DNA of 64,000 nucleotides, from NCBI RefSeq assembly GCF_900109685.1, contig NZ_FOBB01000001.1, positions 1,364,001 to 1,428,000 of the forward strand, read 5' to 3'. Position numbers and translations under genes: made by a program. The notes under the pieces are model-generated. The model worked only from the letters and a program-made list of their open reading frames with translations, was not told where the DNA came from and did no database searches. Source of the stretch: Chitinophaga rupis. GTDB taxonomy: Bacteria; Bacteroidota; Bacteroidia; Chitinophagales; Chitinophagaceae. Positions 52,349-60,769 of this stretch are shown here, one piece after another (within the stretch, counting starts at the first letter, position 1; the number at the start of each line of letters is the position of its first letter).

Positions 52349-53899
52349 TTGAATAAGGAACTTATTATAAATGCGGCACCCACCGGTGTGGAGATAGCGT
52401 TGCTGGAGGATAAGAAGTTAGTGGAGCTGCATCATGAAAGCGGCAATCCCAATTTTGCAGTGGGGGACTTGTACCTGGGAAAAGTTAAAAAACTCATCCC
52501 GGGCCTCAATGCAGCTTTTGTAGATGTAGGCTTTGAAAAAGATGCCTTTCTACATTATACGGATCTTAGTCCCTATATACGTTCTATCCTTAAATTCACA
52601 CAGCAGGCTGTCAACGATAAATCCCCTGAAGGATTTGACTTTACGAAGTTTAAGAATGAACCGGAAATTGTAAAAACCGGTAAGATCACTGATGTGTTAG
52701 GCGGTAAGCCCAACATACTTGTTCAGATATTAAAGGAGCCCATCTCTTCAAAAGGCCCGCGCCTGAGCTGCGAGATCTCTCTTCCCGGAAGATTTATTGT
52801 GTTAACACCCTTTAATGATATTGTTGCCGTATCTAAAAAGATACACTCTTCCGAAGAAAGAAAGCGCCTGCAGAAAATTGTAGAAGCTATTAAAACGCCC
52901 AACTTTGGCGTAATAGTGCGCACCGCAGCTGAAGGCAAGAAAACAGCAGAACTGCATGAGGACCTGACCACCCTGGTAGAAACCTGGAAGAATATACAGG
53001 CTAACCTGCGTGGTGCACAGCCCCCGCAGAAAATACTGAGTGAACAGACAAAAACCACCAGCATACTGCGCGACCTGCTGAACGAGAGCTTTAACCGTAT
53101 AGTTATTAACGATAAGAACATCTACTCCGATACCAGGGCCTATATTCAAAAAATAGCCCCTGAAAAGCAGGACATTGTTACTTATTACCATAACGGCGCA
53201 CCCATATTTGATCACTTTGGCATTACCCGCCAGGTGAAAGCCTCTTTTGGTAAAACAGTGAACCTGGACAGTGGCGTGTACCTTATTATTGAGGCTACGG
53301 AAGCGCTGCATGTGATAGATGTGAACAGCGGTTACAAAAGCTCCAGCAACAACCAGGAGCAGAATGCCCTGGCCAGCAACCTGGAAGCAGCCGCTGAAAT
53401 AGCCCGGCAGCTGCGCCTCCGCGACTTGGGTGGTATTATTATCATTGACTTCATTGATATGAAGCTGCCGGAGAATAAGAAGGTGGTATATGAGGCTATG
53501 GAGAGATTCATGGCCCAGGACCGTGCCAAGCACACCATTCTGCCCATCTCCAAATTCGGCTTAATGCAGATCACCCGCCAAAGGGTTAAACCGGAAGTAA
53601 CGATTTCTGTTGCGGAAGATTGTCCGGCCTGTAAAGGCACCGGCAAAATAGGCGCCTCTGTATTAATAATAGATGATATAGAAAAGAACCTGCACTACCT
53701 GATCAACCATCAGCATAAAGGCTTAACCATCCGCGTGCACCCCATCTTATTTGCCTTTCTTACCAAAGGCTTCCTGAAGAGCAAACAATGGAAATGGTAC
53801 TTCCAGTTTAAGAAATGGATCCGGATCAAGGCGGATACTAACTATCACCTGACAGAATACCGCTTCTTTGATGCAAGCGACGAAGAGATAAAATTATAA
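52349..53899 (+). CDS. rng: ribonuclease E/G family endoribonuclease
   Basis: A 516-residue RNase G-like enzyme that cuts single-stranded AU-rich RNA, acting in rRNA maturation and mRNA decay. The N-terminal S1 domain spans about 36-130. The catalytic DNase I-like part carries both Mg2+ aspartates (VIDVNSG and IIIIDFIDM). The zinc-link cysteines are in CPACKGTG. It lacks the long C-terminal degradosome scaffold of RNase E. The start is TTG 52349: MNKELIINAAPTGVEIAL matches the family N-terminus and no ATG is in frame. The TTG overlaps the stop of a 7-codon upstream frame, hinting at translational coupling. Confidence 0.93.
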   Translation: MNKELIINAAPTGVEIALLEDKKLVELHHESGNPNFAVGDLYLGKVKKLIPGLNAAFVDVGFEKDAFLHYTDLSPYIRSILKFTQQAVNDKSPEGFDFTKFKNEPEIVKTGKITDVLGGKPNILVQILKEPISSKGPRLSCEISLPGRFIVLTPFNDIVAVSKKIHSSEERKRLQKIVEAIKTPNFGVIVRTAAEGKKTAELHEDLTTLVETWKNIQANLRGAQPPQKILSEQTKTTSILRDLLNESFNRIVINDKNIYSDTRAYIQKIAPEKQDIVTYYHNGAPIFDHFGITRQVKASFGKTVNLDSGVYLIIEATEALHVIDVNSGYKSSSNNQEQNALASNLEAAAEIARQLRLRDLGGIIIIDFIDMKLPENKKVVYEAMERFMAQDRAKHTILPISKFGLMQITRQRVKPEVTISVAEDCPACKGTGKIGASVLIIDDIEKNLHYLINHQHKGLTIRVHPILFAFLTKGFLKSKQWKWYFQFKKWIRIKADTNYHLTEYRFFDASDEEIKL

Positions 53900-54052
53900 T
53901 GTGCAAATATGCAGCTATGCGAATGTGCAAATGGAGTTCCGTTTGCACATTTTCATTTTAGTACGTTAATGAATTACAGCCCCACGGCGGAATAACTTCC
54001 ACCATTTATCATCAACCAGCGCATAGCACATTCCTTCTCATCTGCACATCCC
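53899..54052. repeat. TGCAAATGTGCA-type inverted words
   Basis: After RNase G: gtgcaaatatgcag, gcgaatgtgcaaatgg and the inverse tttgcacattttcat (53900-53958), then catagcacattcc and catctgcacatcc near the cupin stop (54027-54050). They form a hairpin with T-tract at 53920-53958, likely the RNase G terminator. Same word family as 56189-56307. Confidence 0.55.
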
Positions 54053-54053
54053 C

Positions 54054-54380
54054 TTATCTGTAGTCTTCCCTTACCGGGCAAAATGTATCAATGATCTTAC
54101 AGGTAGTAATTGCTTTACCGCCATGCAGGGTGTTAGGGGGGATCAGCAGCGTATCGCCCTGGTTAAGGGTATACACACTATCACCCAGCTGCATTTCAAA
54201 AGTACCTTCCGCAATGTAGGTGATCTGCTCATGCATATGCTGGTGTATGGGCGATATGGAGCCTTCCGTAATTTCCCAGAAAGCCAGCGTACTTTTTTCT
54301 CCGTGTACAAAACGGCCGGTGTGCCCGGGTACGGTAAGGCGCCCGGGAATGTCTTTTACAGATTTAGGTGCAGGTAACAT
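54054..54380 (-). CDS. cupin-domain protein
   Basis: A 108-residue single-domain cupin. Cupin motif 1 is SPIHQHMHEQITYIAEGTFE (two His and a Glu as metal ligands) and motif 2 is GDTLLIPPNTLHGG (His ligand). Such small cupins are metal-binding enzymes or sensors of diverse role; substrate unknown. It is transcribed away from the LdtD-like gene. Confidence 0.8.
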   Translation of the reverse strand: MLPAPKSVKDIPGRLTVPGHTGRFVHGEKSTLAFWEITEGSISPIHQHMHEQITYIAEGTFEMQLGDSVYTLNQGDTLLIPPNTLHGGKAITTCKIIDTFCPVREDYR

Positions 54381-54532
54381 GGGTCAGACTTATTTAGGTG
54401 AAAATTGTTTTAAAATTAACCGGATACCAGGATTTTACCAAACCGGCAACTTATGGGGTACGTATATTTGCGTATAGTGAACCATTTCCTTTAACAAGGT
54501 TTGTTACGGACATTTTAAATCCACTCACGCAT

Positions 54533-56188
54533 ATGCAGGTACGAAATTTACTCTTTTTGCCAGGTATTGTATTAATATTATGGATAAGCGCCTGCCGGCA
54601 GTCCGGCGCGAAAGGACCGCTGGGGCGCGATTCCACCCACTATACCGGGCAGGAGTACCTGGACCGTATGCTGGACAGCAATGCCCTGCAGGGATTCTTA
54701 AAAGCAGATTCTGCCTACCATGCCTATAGTGATCAGATCAAGAACTTTTACCGGAAGCGGAGCTACCACTACGCCTGGATCTCTAATGAAGGCCGCTTAA
54801 CAGAGCAGGCAGGTAACTTCCTTAACATGATCAGTAATGATGAACCGGCAGGTACACCGGACAGTAAGATCGTAAACCCTGCGCTTAGAAAGTTGTATGA
54901 TAAAGTAATACAGGACAGTAACCGGATAGCCGCCCGCGATATTACCACGCTGGAAATGATGCTCACCGGCCAGTTCTTTGCCTACGGCAATAAAGAATGG
55001 GCCGGCATGACAGCTGATACGGCCAAAGACCTGGAATGGTTCATACCCCGTAAAAAGCTGGACATTGAAACCCTGCTGGATTCTTTGGTGCAGGAACCCA
55101 ACAATACGTTTGAAGAGCCGGTGAACCGCTATTATATCACCCTGCGCAGCGCATTGAAAAAACTGGTGGCTATGGAAGAACATACCCATTGGGATTCCAT
55201 TCGTGCAGATAAAAAATTATATAAAAAGGGCGATTCCGCTGCGGTGGTTAGCCTGGTAAAAAACCGTTTATATGCCTGGGGCGATCTGAAAGCGCCGGAT
55301 ACCAGCGGATTTTTTACCCCGGCACTGGATACGGCTATACGAAAATTCCAGGAGCGTATGGGGCTTGCTGTAAATGGTACTATACAGCAGCCGGTGCTGA
55401 ATGCGCTGAATGTATCGCTGCAGCAACGCATTCAGCAGATCTTGCTGAACATGGAGCGTATGCGCTGGATCCCCGTAGATCCCGGTAAGGAATACCTGCT
55501 GGTGAATATACCTGCATTTAAATTATACGCCTATGAGAACGGGAAGCTGGCCTGGAACTGTAATGTAGTAGTGGGTAAGCCCGGCGCCAGTACGGTTATT
55601 TTTACGCGCCCTATGCAGTTCATTGTTTTTAGTCCGTACTGGAATGTAACACCAAGTATAATAGCGCATGAAATATTACCGGCCATAAAACGTAACCCTG
55701 GTTACCTGGCGCGCCAGAATATGGAAGTAGTAGGCGCCAGCGGTAAAGAGATCCCTGCAGGCAGCATTAGCTGGGGTAAATACAGCGGAAATAATTTCCC
55801 TTACATCATCAGGCAAAAGCCCGGTGGCGCCAATGCCCTGGGTAAAGTAAAGTTCCTGTTCCCCAATGAGTATAATATTTACTTACATGATACGCCTTCC
55901 CGTCATTTGTTCGGGGAAACCAAACGTTCCTTCAGCCATGGCTGTATAAGGGTAGGGGAGCCGCAGCACCTGGCAGAGTGGCTGCTGCGTAATGATCCGG
56001 CGTGGACAAAGGATAAGATCGTGAAAGCCATGAATGCGGCTAAGGAGCAATTCGTACCCCTGAAAAATAAGATCCCGGTATTTATTGGCTACTTCACAGC
56101 TTATGTTGACAGTCAGGGCCAGCTAAACTTCCGCGATGATGTGTACGGGCATGATGCGAGGTTAGCCGCACAGCTGTTTGGAAAATAA
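54533..56188 (+). CDS. L,D-transpeptidase of the YcbB/LdtD type, lipoprotein
   Basis: A 551-residue murein L,D-transpeptidase. It has a lipoprotein signal with lipobox WISAC (Cys21), a long scaffold domain, and a peptidoglycan-binding domain near 235-300 (FTPALDTAIRKFQERMGL with GTIQQPVLNALN). The YkuD catalytic domain spans about 310-490 with HD (YLHDTPSRHLF) and the nucleophile Cys471 in SHGCIRVGE. It forms 3-3 cross-links that can substitute for beta-lactam-sensitive D,D-transpeptidation. The start is ATG 54533, where the signal peptide begins. It is a single gene with a TATATTTG box at 54463-54470. Confidence 0.9.
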   Translation: MQVRNLLFLPGIVLILWISACRQSGAKGPLGRDSTHYTGQEYLDRMLDSNALQGFLKADSAYHAYSDQIKNFYRKRSYHYAWISNEGRLTEQAGNFLNMISNDEPAGTPDSKIVNPALRKLYDKVIQDSNRIAARDITTLEMMLTGQFFAYGNKEWAGMTADTAKDLEWFIPRKKLDIETLLDSLVQEPNNTFEEPVNRYYITLRSALKKLVAMEEHTHWDSIRADKKLYKKGDSAAVVSLVKNRLYAWGDLKAPDTSGFFTPALDTAIRKFQERMGLAVNGTIQQPVLNALNVSLQQRIQQILLNMERMRWIPVDPGKEYLLVNIPAFKLYAYENGKLAWNCNVVVGKPGASTVIFTRPMQFIVFSPYWNVTPSIIAHEILPAIKRNPGYLARQNMEVVGASGKEIPAGSISWGKYSGNNFPYIIRQKPGGANALGKVKFLFPNEYNIYLHDTPSRHLFGETKRSFSHGCIRVGEPQHLAEWLLRNDPAWTKDKIVKAMNAAKEQFVPLKNKIPVFIGYFTAYVDSQGQLNFRDDVYGHDARLAAQLFGK

Positions 56189-56306
56189 GGCGATGTGCAA
56201 ATGCGCAGATGGTGTATCTGCATTCACGGGTGCGCATTCATATGTGCATTAGCACTGTATGAGGAAAGTGTTACGCATTCATCCGCATATTTGCACATCT
56301 GCACAT
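56189..56306. repeat. TGCACATTTGCA-type inverted words, probable bidirectional terminator
   Basis: gatgtgcaaatgcgcagatgg and its inverse catctgcacattt, with further copies of gtgcgcattc, atgtgcatta and atttgcacatctgcacat, fill the space between the convergent LdtD-like and ridA genes and can form a long hairpin. Confidence 0.6.
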
Positions 56307-56687
56307 TTATTTCGCTGCAATCACAGAGATCTCCACATTTACGGCTTTGGGTAATGCAGATACCTGTACGGTTTCGCGGGCAGGAAAATGACCGCTGAAG
56401 TATTTGCCATACACTTCATTCACCTGCGAAAAATTATTCATATCGGTAATGAAAATGGTGGCTTTCACAACGTCGCTGAAATCCATATGAGCGGCGGAAA
56501 GTATATGTTTGATGTTCTGCATCACCTGGTGCGTTTCATCCATAATGTTTTCCTTTACCAGCTGATTGGTTTCCGGGTGCAGGGCTATTTGTCCGGATAC
56601 AAACAACATATTGCCGGCTTTAACGGCCTGGTTATATGGTCCTATGGGCGCAGGAGCATCCTGGGTATTAATGATCTGTTTTTCCAT
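56307..56687 (-). CDS. ridA: RidA-family reactive enamine/imine deaminase
   Basis: A 126-residue RidA/YjgF/UK114 protein that hydrolyses reactive enamines and imines (2-aminoacrylate) released by PLP enzymes such as threonine dehydratase. It is recognised by APAPIGPYNQAVKAGNMLFVSGQIA, the catalytic Arg in PARETVQV and the ligand Glu at NVEISVIA. ATG 56687 gives the typical N-terminus. A TATTTTTG box on the minus strand (56692-56699) lies 4 bases before it, so the mRNA may be leaderless. Confidence 0.95.
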   Translation of the reverse strand: MEKQIINTQDAPAPIGPYNQAVKAGNMLFVSGQIALHPETNQLVKENIMDETHQVMQNIKHILSAAHMDFSDVVKATIFITDMNNFSQVNEVYGKYFSGHFPARETVQVSALPKAVNVEISVIAAK

Positions 56688-56763
56688 AGCGCAAAAATAG
56701 TAAAGATGAATGATCAAAAATGATCAGGTGCTGCCGGCCCCGTATTGCTAAAATGATTAGTTG

Positions 56764-56793
56764 TTTGTTTTTACCCGGAAATAGATACGTTTG
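56764..56793 (+). promoter_or_regulatory. promoter of the dehydrogenase-like gene
   Basis: TTTG at 56764-56767 and TACGTTTG at 56786-56793 are 18 bases apart and lie 15 bases before the ATG at 56809. Confidence 0.55.
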
Positions 56794-56808
56794 CAAAAAC
56801 TTTTGAAC

Positions 56809-57471
56809 ATGAACATCCTGGTAGTAGGCGATGCCGCCCGTTACGAAGAATTGCAGCAGAAAGGGCTGGGCAGCCACCGGGTACGTTGGGTACAAAATTT
56901 AGATATTGTAACTTTGCCCGGCTCATTTGACCTTGTAATAGACCTGGTGCTGGATGATGCGCTGCATCACGCAGCTGTTTATGCAAAAGCAGCAGCCGTG
57001 CCAGTGCTGGCAGGCCTGGCAAAAACATCGCTCAGCGATCTGATGCACGCCTATGCATTCAGCTATGGGTTTAATATAATAGCCTGTAACTGGCTGCCGG
57101 GCTTTATTAACCGCCCGGTTACGGAAACGGCTATACTGGATGAGGAGCAAAAGCCTGTGCTGGAGAGCCTGATGCAGCAGCTGGGCTGGCAGTACGCGCT
57201 GGTGCAGGATAGCGTTGGTATGGTAACGCCGCGGGTAGTGAGCATGATCATTAACGAAGCATATTACACTACGGAAGCAGGCACCGCCACCCGGGAAGAT
57301 ATTGATACTGCTATGAAGCTGGGTACCAATTATCCGTACGGCCCATTTGAGTGGGCGCAGCATATAGGTATTAAACATGTGTATGATATATTAACAGCAG
57401 TGCATACTGCCACCGGCGATGAACGGTACCGCGTATGCAGCCTGCTGCAGCAGGAAGCGCAAAAACAATAA
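56809..57471 (+). CDS. 3-hydroxyacyl-CoA dehydrogenase-like protein with a degenerate Rossmann part
   Basis: A 220-residue protein. The C-terminal half (125-205) is a clear 3-hydroxyacyl-CoA dehydrogenase C-terminal domain (DSVGMVTPRVVSMIINEAYY and TAMKLGTNYPYGPFEWAQHIG). The N-terminal half is short and lacks the GxGxxG dinucleotide loop (it has VVGDAARYEELQ). It therefore may not bind NAD in the usual way and may act as a partner or have a different role. It has its own promoter and is followed by tsaB, which starts within or just after its end. Confidence 0.75.
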   Translation: MNILVVGDAARYEELQQKGLGSHRVRWVQNLDIVTLPGSFDLVIDLVLDDALHHAAVYAKAAAVPVLAGLAKTSLSDLMHAYAFSYGFNIIACNWLPGFINRPVTETAILDEEQKPVLESLMQQLGWQYALVQDSVGMVTPRVVSMIINEAYYTTEAGTATREDIDTAMKLGTNYPYGPFEWAQHIGIKHVYDILTAVHTATGDERYRVCSLLQQEAQKQ

Positions 57472-57476
57472 CACCC

Positions 57477-58154
57477 TTGGCAATAATATTAAATATAGAT
57501 ACGGCTACGGCCACCGGCTCAGTAGCGCTGTCAAAAGATGGCGTGGTGCTGGCTATGCGTGAGAATACGCAGGAGCGGGATCATGCGGCTATTCTTACTT
57601 TATTTATCCAGGAAATATTACGTACGCAAAATATATCACCTGCACAGCTGGATGCCATTGCGGTAAGCGCGGGCCCGGGCTCTTACACCGGTTTGCGCGT
57701 AGGTGTGGCTACCGCTAAAGGATTGTGTTATGCCTGGAACAAACCGCTGCTGGGTATTTCTACCCTGCAAATGATGGCGCAGGGAATGATCATCGCAACA
57801 CAGGATACGCATGCGCTGTATTGCCCGCTGCTGGACGCGCGCAGGCAGGAAGTGTACACCGCTTTATACGATGCACAGCTGGATGAACATATGGCTCCGC
57901 AGGCGCTCATATTAACAGCGGATGCATTTAGAGAGTGGCTGGATAAAGAGAAGATCTACTTTTTTGGAGATGGCAGTCCCAAGTGGCAGCAGCTGATGCC
58001 GCCACATCATAATGCTGTTTTTGCATCTTATCATATCAGCGCAGCGCACATGGTTCCCCTGGCAGAAGCGGCTTTTCAGCGGCAACAGTTTGCAGATGTA
58101 GCCTATTTCAGCCCTTATTACCTGAAGCCGTTCTATACACCAGCTAAAGGGTAA
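57477..58154 (+). CDS. tsaB: tRNA threonylcarbamoyladenosine biosynthesis protein TsaB
   Basis: A 225-residue member of the ASKHA fold that forms the TsaB-TsaD-TsaE complex for t6A37 modification of ANN-decoding tRNAs. It is recognised by the N-terminal ILNIDTATATGSVAL and the ligand-binding SAGPGSYTGLRVGVATAKGL. The most likely start is TTG 57477 (MAIILNIDTA), 5 bases after the previous stop. ATG 57435 would add 14 residues and overlap the upstream gene. No TsaD or TsaE is adjacent. Confidence 0.93.
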   Translation: MAIILNIDTATATGSVALSKDGVVLAMRENTQERDHAAILTLFIQEILRTQNISPAQLDAIAVSAGPGSYTGLRVGVATAKGLCYAWNKPLLGISTLQMMAQGMIIATQDTHALYCPLLDARRQEVYTALYDAQLDEHMAPQALILTADAFREWLDKEKIYFFGDGSPKWQQLMPPHHNAVFASYHISAAHMVPLAEAAFQRQQFADVAYFSPYYLKPFYTPAKG

Positions 58155-58474
58155 AAAGGATGTTTTTACCTGGTTTTTTATCTGCTTTTATCCTTTTTCA
58201 GCTCCCCTTTTTTGTCAGTTTTAGTATTTAGCCCCTTTCTTGTGCACATTTGCCTCGTATATTCGTGCTAGAATGTCACGGAATTGTCAAATAACGCTAT
58301 TTTAGCACGTAACGCCAGTTATATATGAAAAAATAAGGTATAGAAGTTTTTTTTATTGTGACAAATATTATAATTTTGTATAAATCGATACCCGGTACTG
58401 TTTTCTAACAGTTGTGGGTTGAAAACTGTCCGTTGATCCCTTTCATTTCATCATTTTTAAAAAACTATTATGCG
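58155..58474. other. 320-base spacer between tsaB and the ArsR-type gene
   Basis: A hairpin-like pair (aaaaggat near 58155 with atccttttt near 58190) may end tsaB transcription. A -7 box TAATTTTG lies at 58371-58378 on the plus strand, about 97 bases before the regulator's ATG. A run of T and AT-rich DNA fills the rest. No gene seen. Confidence 0.4.
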
Positions 58475-58834
58475 ATGGAAAAAACATTATTAACGACCTC
58501 TTCTAATACTCTTATTATTTCTAGAGGTAACAATGAAAAAGACCAAATCAAATTGGATTACATTGCCGTTAAAAAGGCAGCTATGGTATTGCGTGCAATT
58601 AATCATAAGCTGCGCCAGCAAATGATAAAGCTGCTGGAAGATCACAAGAAAATGACCGTAACAGAGATCTACGTAAAGCTTCGACTGGAGCAGTCCGTAG
58701 CCTCTCAGCACCTGGCTATCTTACGCCGGGCGGGCATTGTAATTACAGAGAGAGATGGTAAATTTATCCACTATACTATCAACAAGCAGCGCATTGCTGA
58801 AGTAGCAAAGTTTGTGGAAGAACTGGTTGGCTAA
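58475..58834 (+). CDS. ArsR-type winged-helix regulator
   Basis: A 119-residue winged HTH regulator of the ArsR/SmtB type (LRQQMIKLLEDHKKMTVTEI, then the recognition helix EQSVASQHLAILRRAGIV and wing ERDGKFIHYTI). It has no cysteine in the HTH region that would resemble BigR/SqrR persulfide sensors, so what it senses is uncertain. The next gene on the same strand is an ETHE1-rhodanese protein of sulfide detoxification, which would fit a sulfur-responsive role. ATG 58475 is the natural start; an upstream in-frame ATG gives an unlikely extension. It is followed by a terminator. Confidence 0.85.
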   Translation: MEKTLLTTSSNTLIISRGNNEKDQIKLDYIAVKKAAMVLRAINHKLRQQMIKLLEDHKKMTVTEIYVKLRLEQSVASQHLAILRRAGIVITERDGKFIHYTINKQRIAEVAKFVEELVG

Positions 58835-58882
58835 TTTTAGTAAAAAGTAAGAATAGCCCTTACCGGAAATTATACCGAATTG

Positions 58883-58918
58883 AAAAGTATCCGCCGCGAT
58901 GGTGGATACTTTTTTTAT
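58883..58918 (+). terminator. intrinsic terminator after the ArsR-type gene
   Basis: Stem aagtatccgcc with ggtggatactt (one G-T pair), loop gcgat, then a run of seven T. Confidence 0.8.
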
Positions 58919-59034
58919 ATGTACCCATTATCCGGAATGATCATTTTACCTTGAATGTTAAAATAAAGTAATACCCCGAAATCACCTGTTCAGTAAACCC
59001 CCAAACCTTCGTATTTTTGCCAAAATCAAAAACC

Positions 59035-60438
59035 ATGTTCATTAAACAGTTATATACTAATTGTTTGTCGGAAGCTGCGTATTTCATAGCTTCTGATGGA
59101 GAGGCCGCAGTTATAGATCCGGTAAGGGATATTGATGCTTACCTGGAGCTGGCCAAAGAACAGAACGTAACCATTAAGTATATTTTTGAAACACACTTTC
59201 ACGCTGATTTTGTTTCCGGCCATTTGGATCTGGCCGCTGCCACACAGGCGCCTATTGTATATGGGCCTAATGCGGAAACAGGTTTCCCGGTATATTTAGC
59301 AAAAGATGAAGAGCAATTTAAGATCGGTAAAATAACCTTAAAGGTGCTGCATACCCCCGGCCATACTTTAGAATCATGCTGTTATTTATTGCTGGATGAA
59401 AACCAGCAGCCGCACAGCATATTTACCGGCGATACACTTTTTGTTGGAGACGTAGGCCGCCCTGACCTGTTTAGCGGTAACCTGAGTAAAGAAGAATTAG
59501 CCGGTTTATTGTTTGACTCACTGAACACTAAAATAAAAACGCTTCCGGATCATGTAACCGTGTACCCGGCGCATGGCCCCGGCTCTGCCTGCGGTAAGAA
59601 CCTGGGACCGGATACCTATAGCACCATTGGCGATGAAAAGAGCAGCAACTACGCGCTGCTGGCTAATGAGAAGGATGAATTTATACAGGTGGTAACTACA
59701 GACCTTACGGCGCCGCCATCTTACTTCCCGGTAAATGCAAAGATCAATAAAGAAGGATATGATGCGCTGCAGGCCATTATGGAAAAAAGCCTGAAGCCTT
59801 TAACCGTAGCGGATTTTAAGCGTAAGATGAAAGATGATGTGCTGATACTGGATACCCGCAATGCCAATGAGTTTGCAGAAGGATTTGTACCTACCTCCAT
59901 CAGCATAGGGCTGGAAGGCCGCTTTGCAGAATGGGCCGGCAGCCTGCTGCCCTTTGACCAGGAAATTATACTGGTTACTGCACCGGGGCAGGAAGAAGAA
60001 ACGGTAGTACGCCTGGCCCGTGTAGGATTTGACAATGTAAGCGGTTACCTGGAAGGCGGTTACCAGGCCTGGGTTGATGCCGGTGAAGACCGTGACCTGA
60101 TCATTAGTATAGAACCGGATGAACTGGCCATGGACATTCCGCATGATCCTAACCTGATAGTGCTGGATGTGCGCAAACCCGCAGAGTATGCAGACGGGCA
60201 CGTGAAAGATGCACAGAACCTTACTTTGAGCGATATGGCCGATCCCGGTACTATGGCGGACTTTGATGATAATCATAACCTGTATGTACACTGTGCCGGT
60301 GGCTACCGCAGCATTATTGCCTGCTCTATACTGAAACGGGAAGGCATTCACAACCTGCGGAATGTAACAGGTGGTTTTGCCAAAATAAAAGAGGAGCAGG
60401 GAATTGAGATCGTAAAGGAAAAGAATGTATTGAACTAA
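59035..60438 (+). CDS. ETHE1-like persulfide dioxygenase fused to two rhodanese domains
   Basis: A 467-residue sulfur-metabolism enzyme. The N-terminal metallo-beta-lactamase-fold domain (1-240) has the iron-binding motif THFHADFVSGH (His54, His56, Asp58) and HTPGHTLES, as in ETHE1/Blh persulfide dioxygenases that oxidise glutathione persulfide to sulfite. Two rhodanese domains follow (about 255-355 and 370-460). The first has lost the catalytic Cys (VTAPGQEEE), while the second keeps it (Cys420 in VHCAGGYRS). The fusion channels persulfide between transferase and dioxygenase. A TATTTTTG box (59012-59019) is upstream. Confidence 0.92.
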   Translation: MFIKQLYTNCLSEAAYFIASDGEAAVIDPVRDIDAYLELAKEQNVTIKYIFETHFHADFVSGHLDLAAATQAPIVYGPNAETGFPVYLAKDEEQFKIGKITLKVLHTPGHTLESCCYLLLDENQQPHSIFTGDTLFVGDVGRPDLFSGNLSKEELAGLLFDSLNTKIKTLPDHVTVYPAHGPGSACGKNLGPDTYSTIGDEKSSNYALLANEKDEFIQVVTTDLTAPPSYFPVNAKINKEGYDALQAIMEKSLKPLTVADFKRKMKDDVLILDTRNANEFAEGFVPTSISIGLEGRFAEWAGSLLPFDQEIILVTAPGQEEETVVRLARVGFDNVSGYLEGGYQAWVDAGEDRDLIISIEPDELAMDIPHDPNLIVLDVRKPAEYADGHVKDAQNLTLSDMADPGTMADFDDNHNLYVHCAGGYRSIIACSILKREGIHNLRNVTGGFAKIKEEQGIEIVKEKNVLN

Positions 60439-60769
60439 TGTACTGATATTTATTTCCAATAAGCAGGCCCTGATGGATTAAGATCTGTCAGGGCTTTTTG
60501 TTGCGCATTCATTAAAACAAAGATCAGCACATTCACACATCTGGATATTAGCACATTAATTCATATCGTGAAATTTGGTTAAGCATAGCCGCGATGTATG
60601 ATCCCCGGCAACACTTATCTGTACGGTAATAGCAGCTTTTTGTATGATTGGCTGCATGCGGTGGGTTGTTAACAAGGCTTATTCTTTTGGATTGATTAGC
60701 AATCACTTAAAACAAAAATTAATTGCCGGTTACCCCCTAATTCGTTAAATTCCTATAAAATACTTAACC
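60439..60769 (+). other. 331-base spacer with a terminator and AGCACATTA words
   Basis: A terminator (gccctga with tcagggc plus T5, 60467-60499) follows the rhodanese gene. After it come inverted words catcagcacattcacacatc and tattagcacattaattc (60520-60560), like those at 44.1 kb. The remainder is AT-rich with no gene seen; no clear promoter box for the next gene. Confidence 0.5.
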
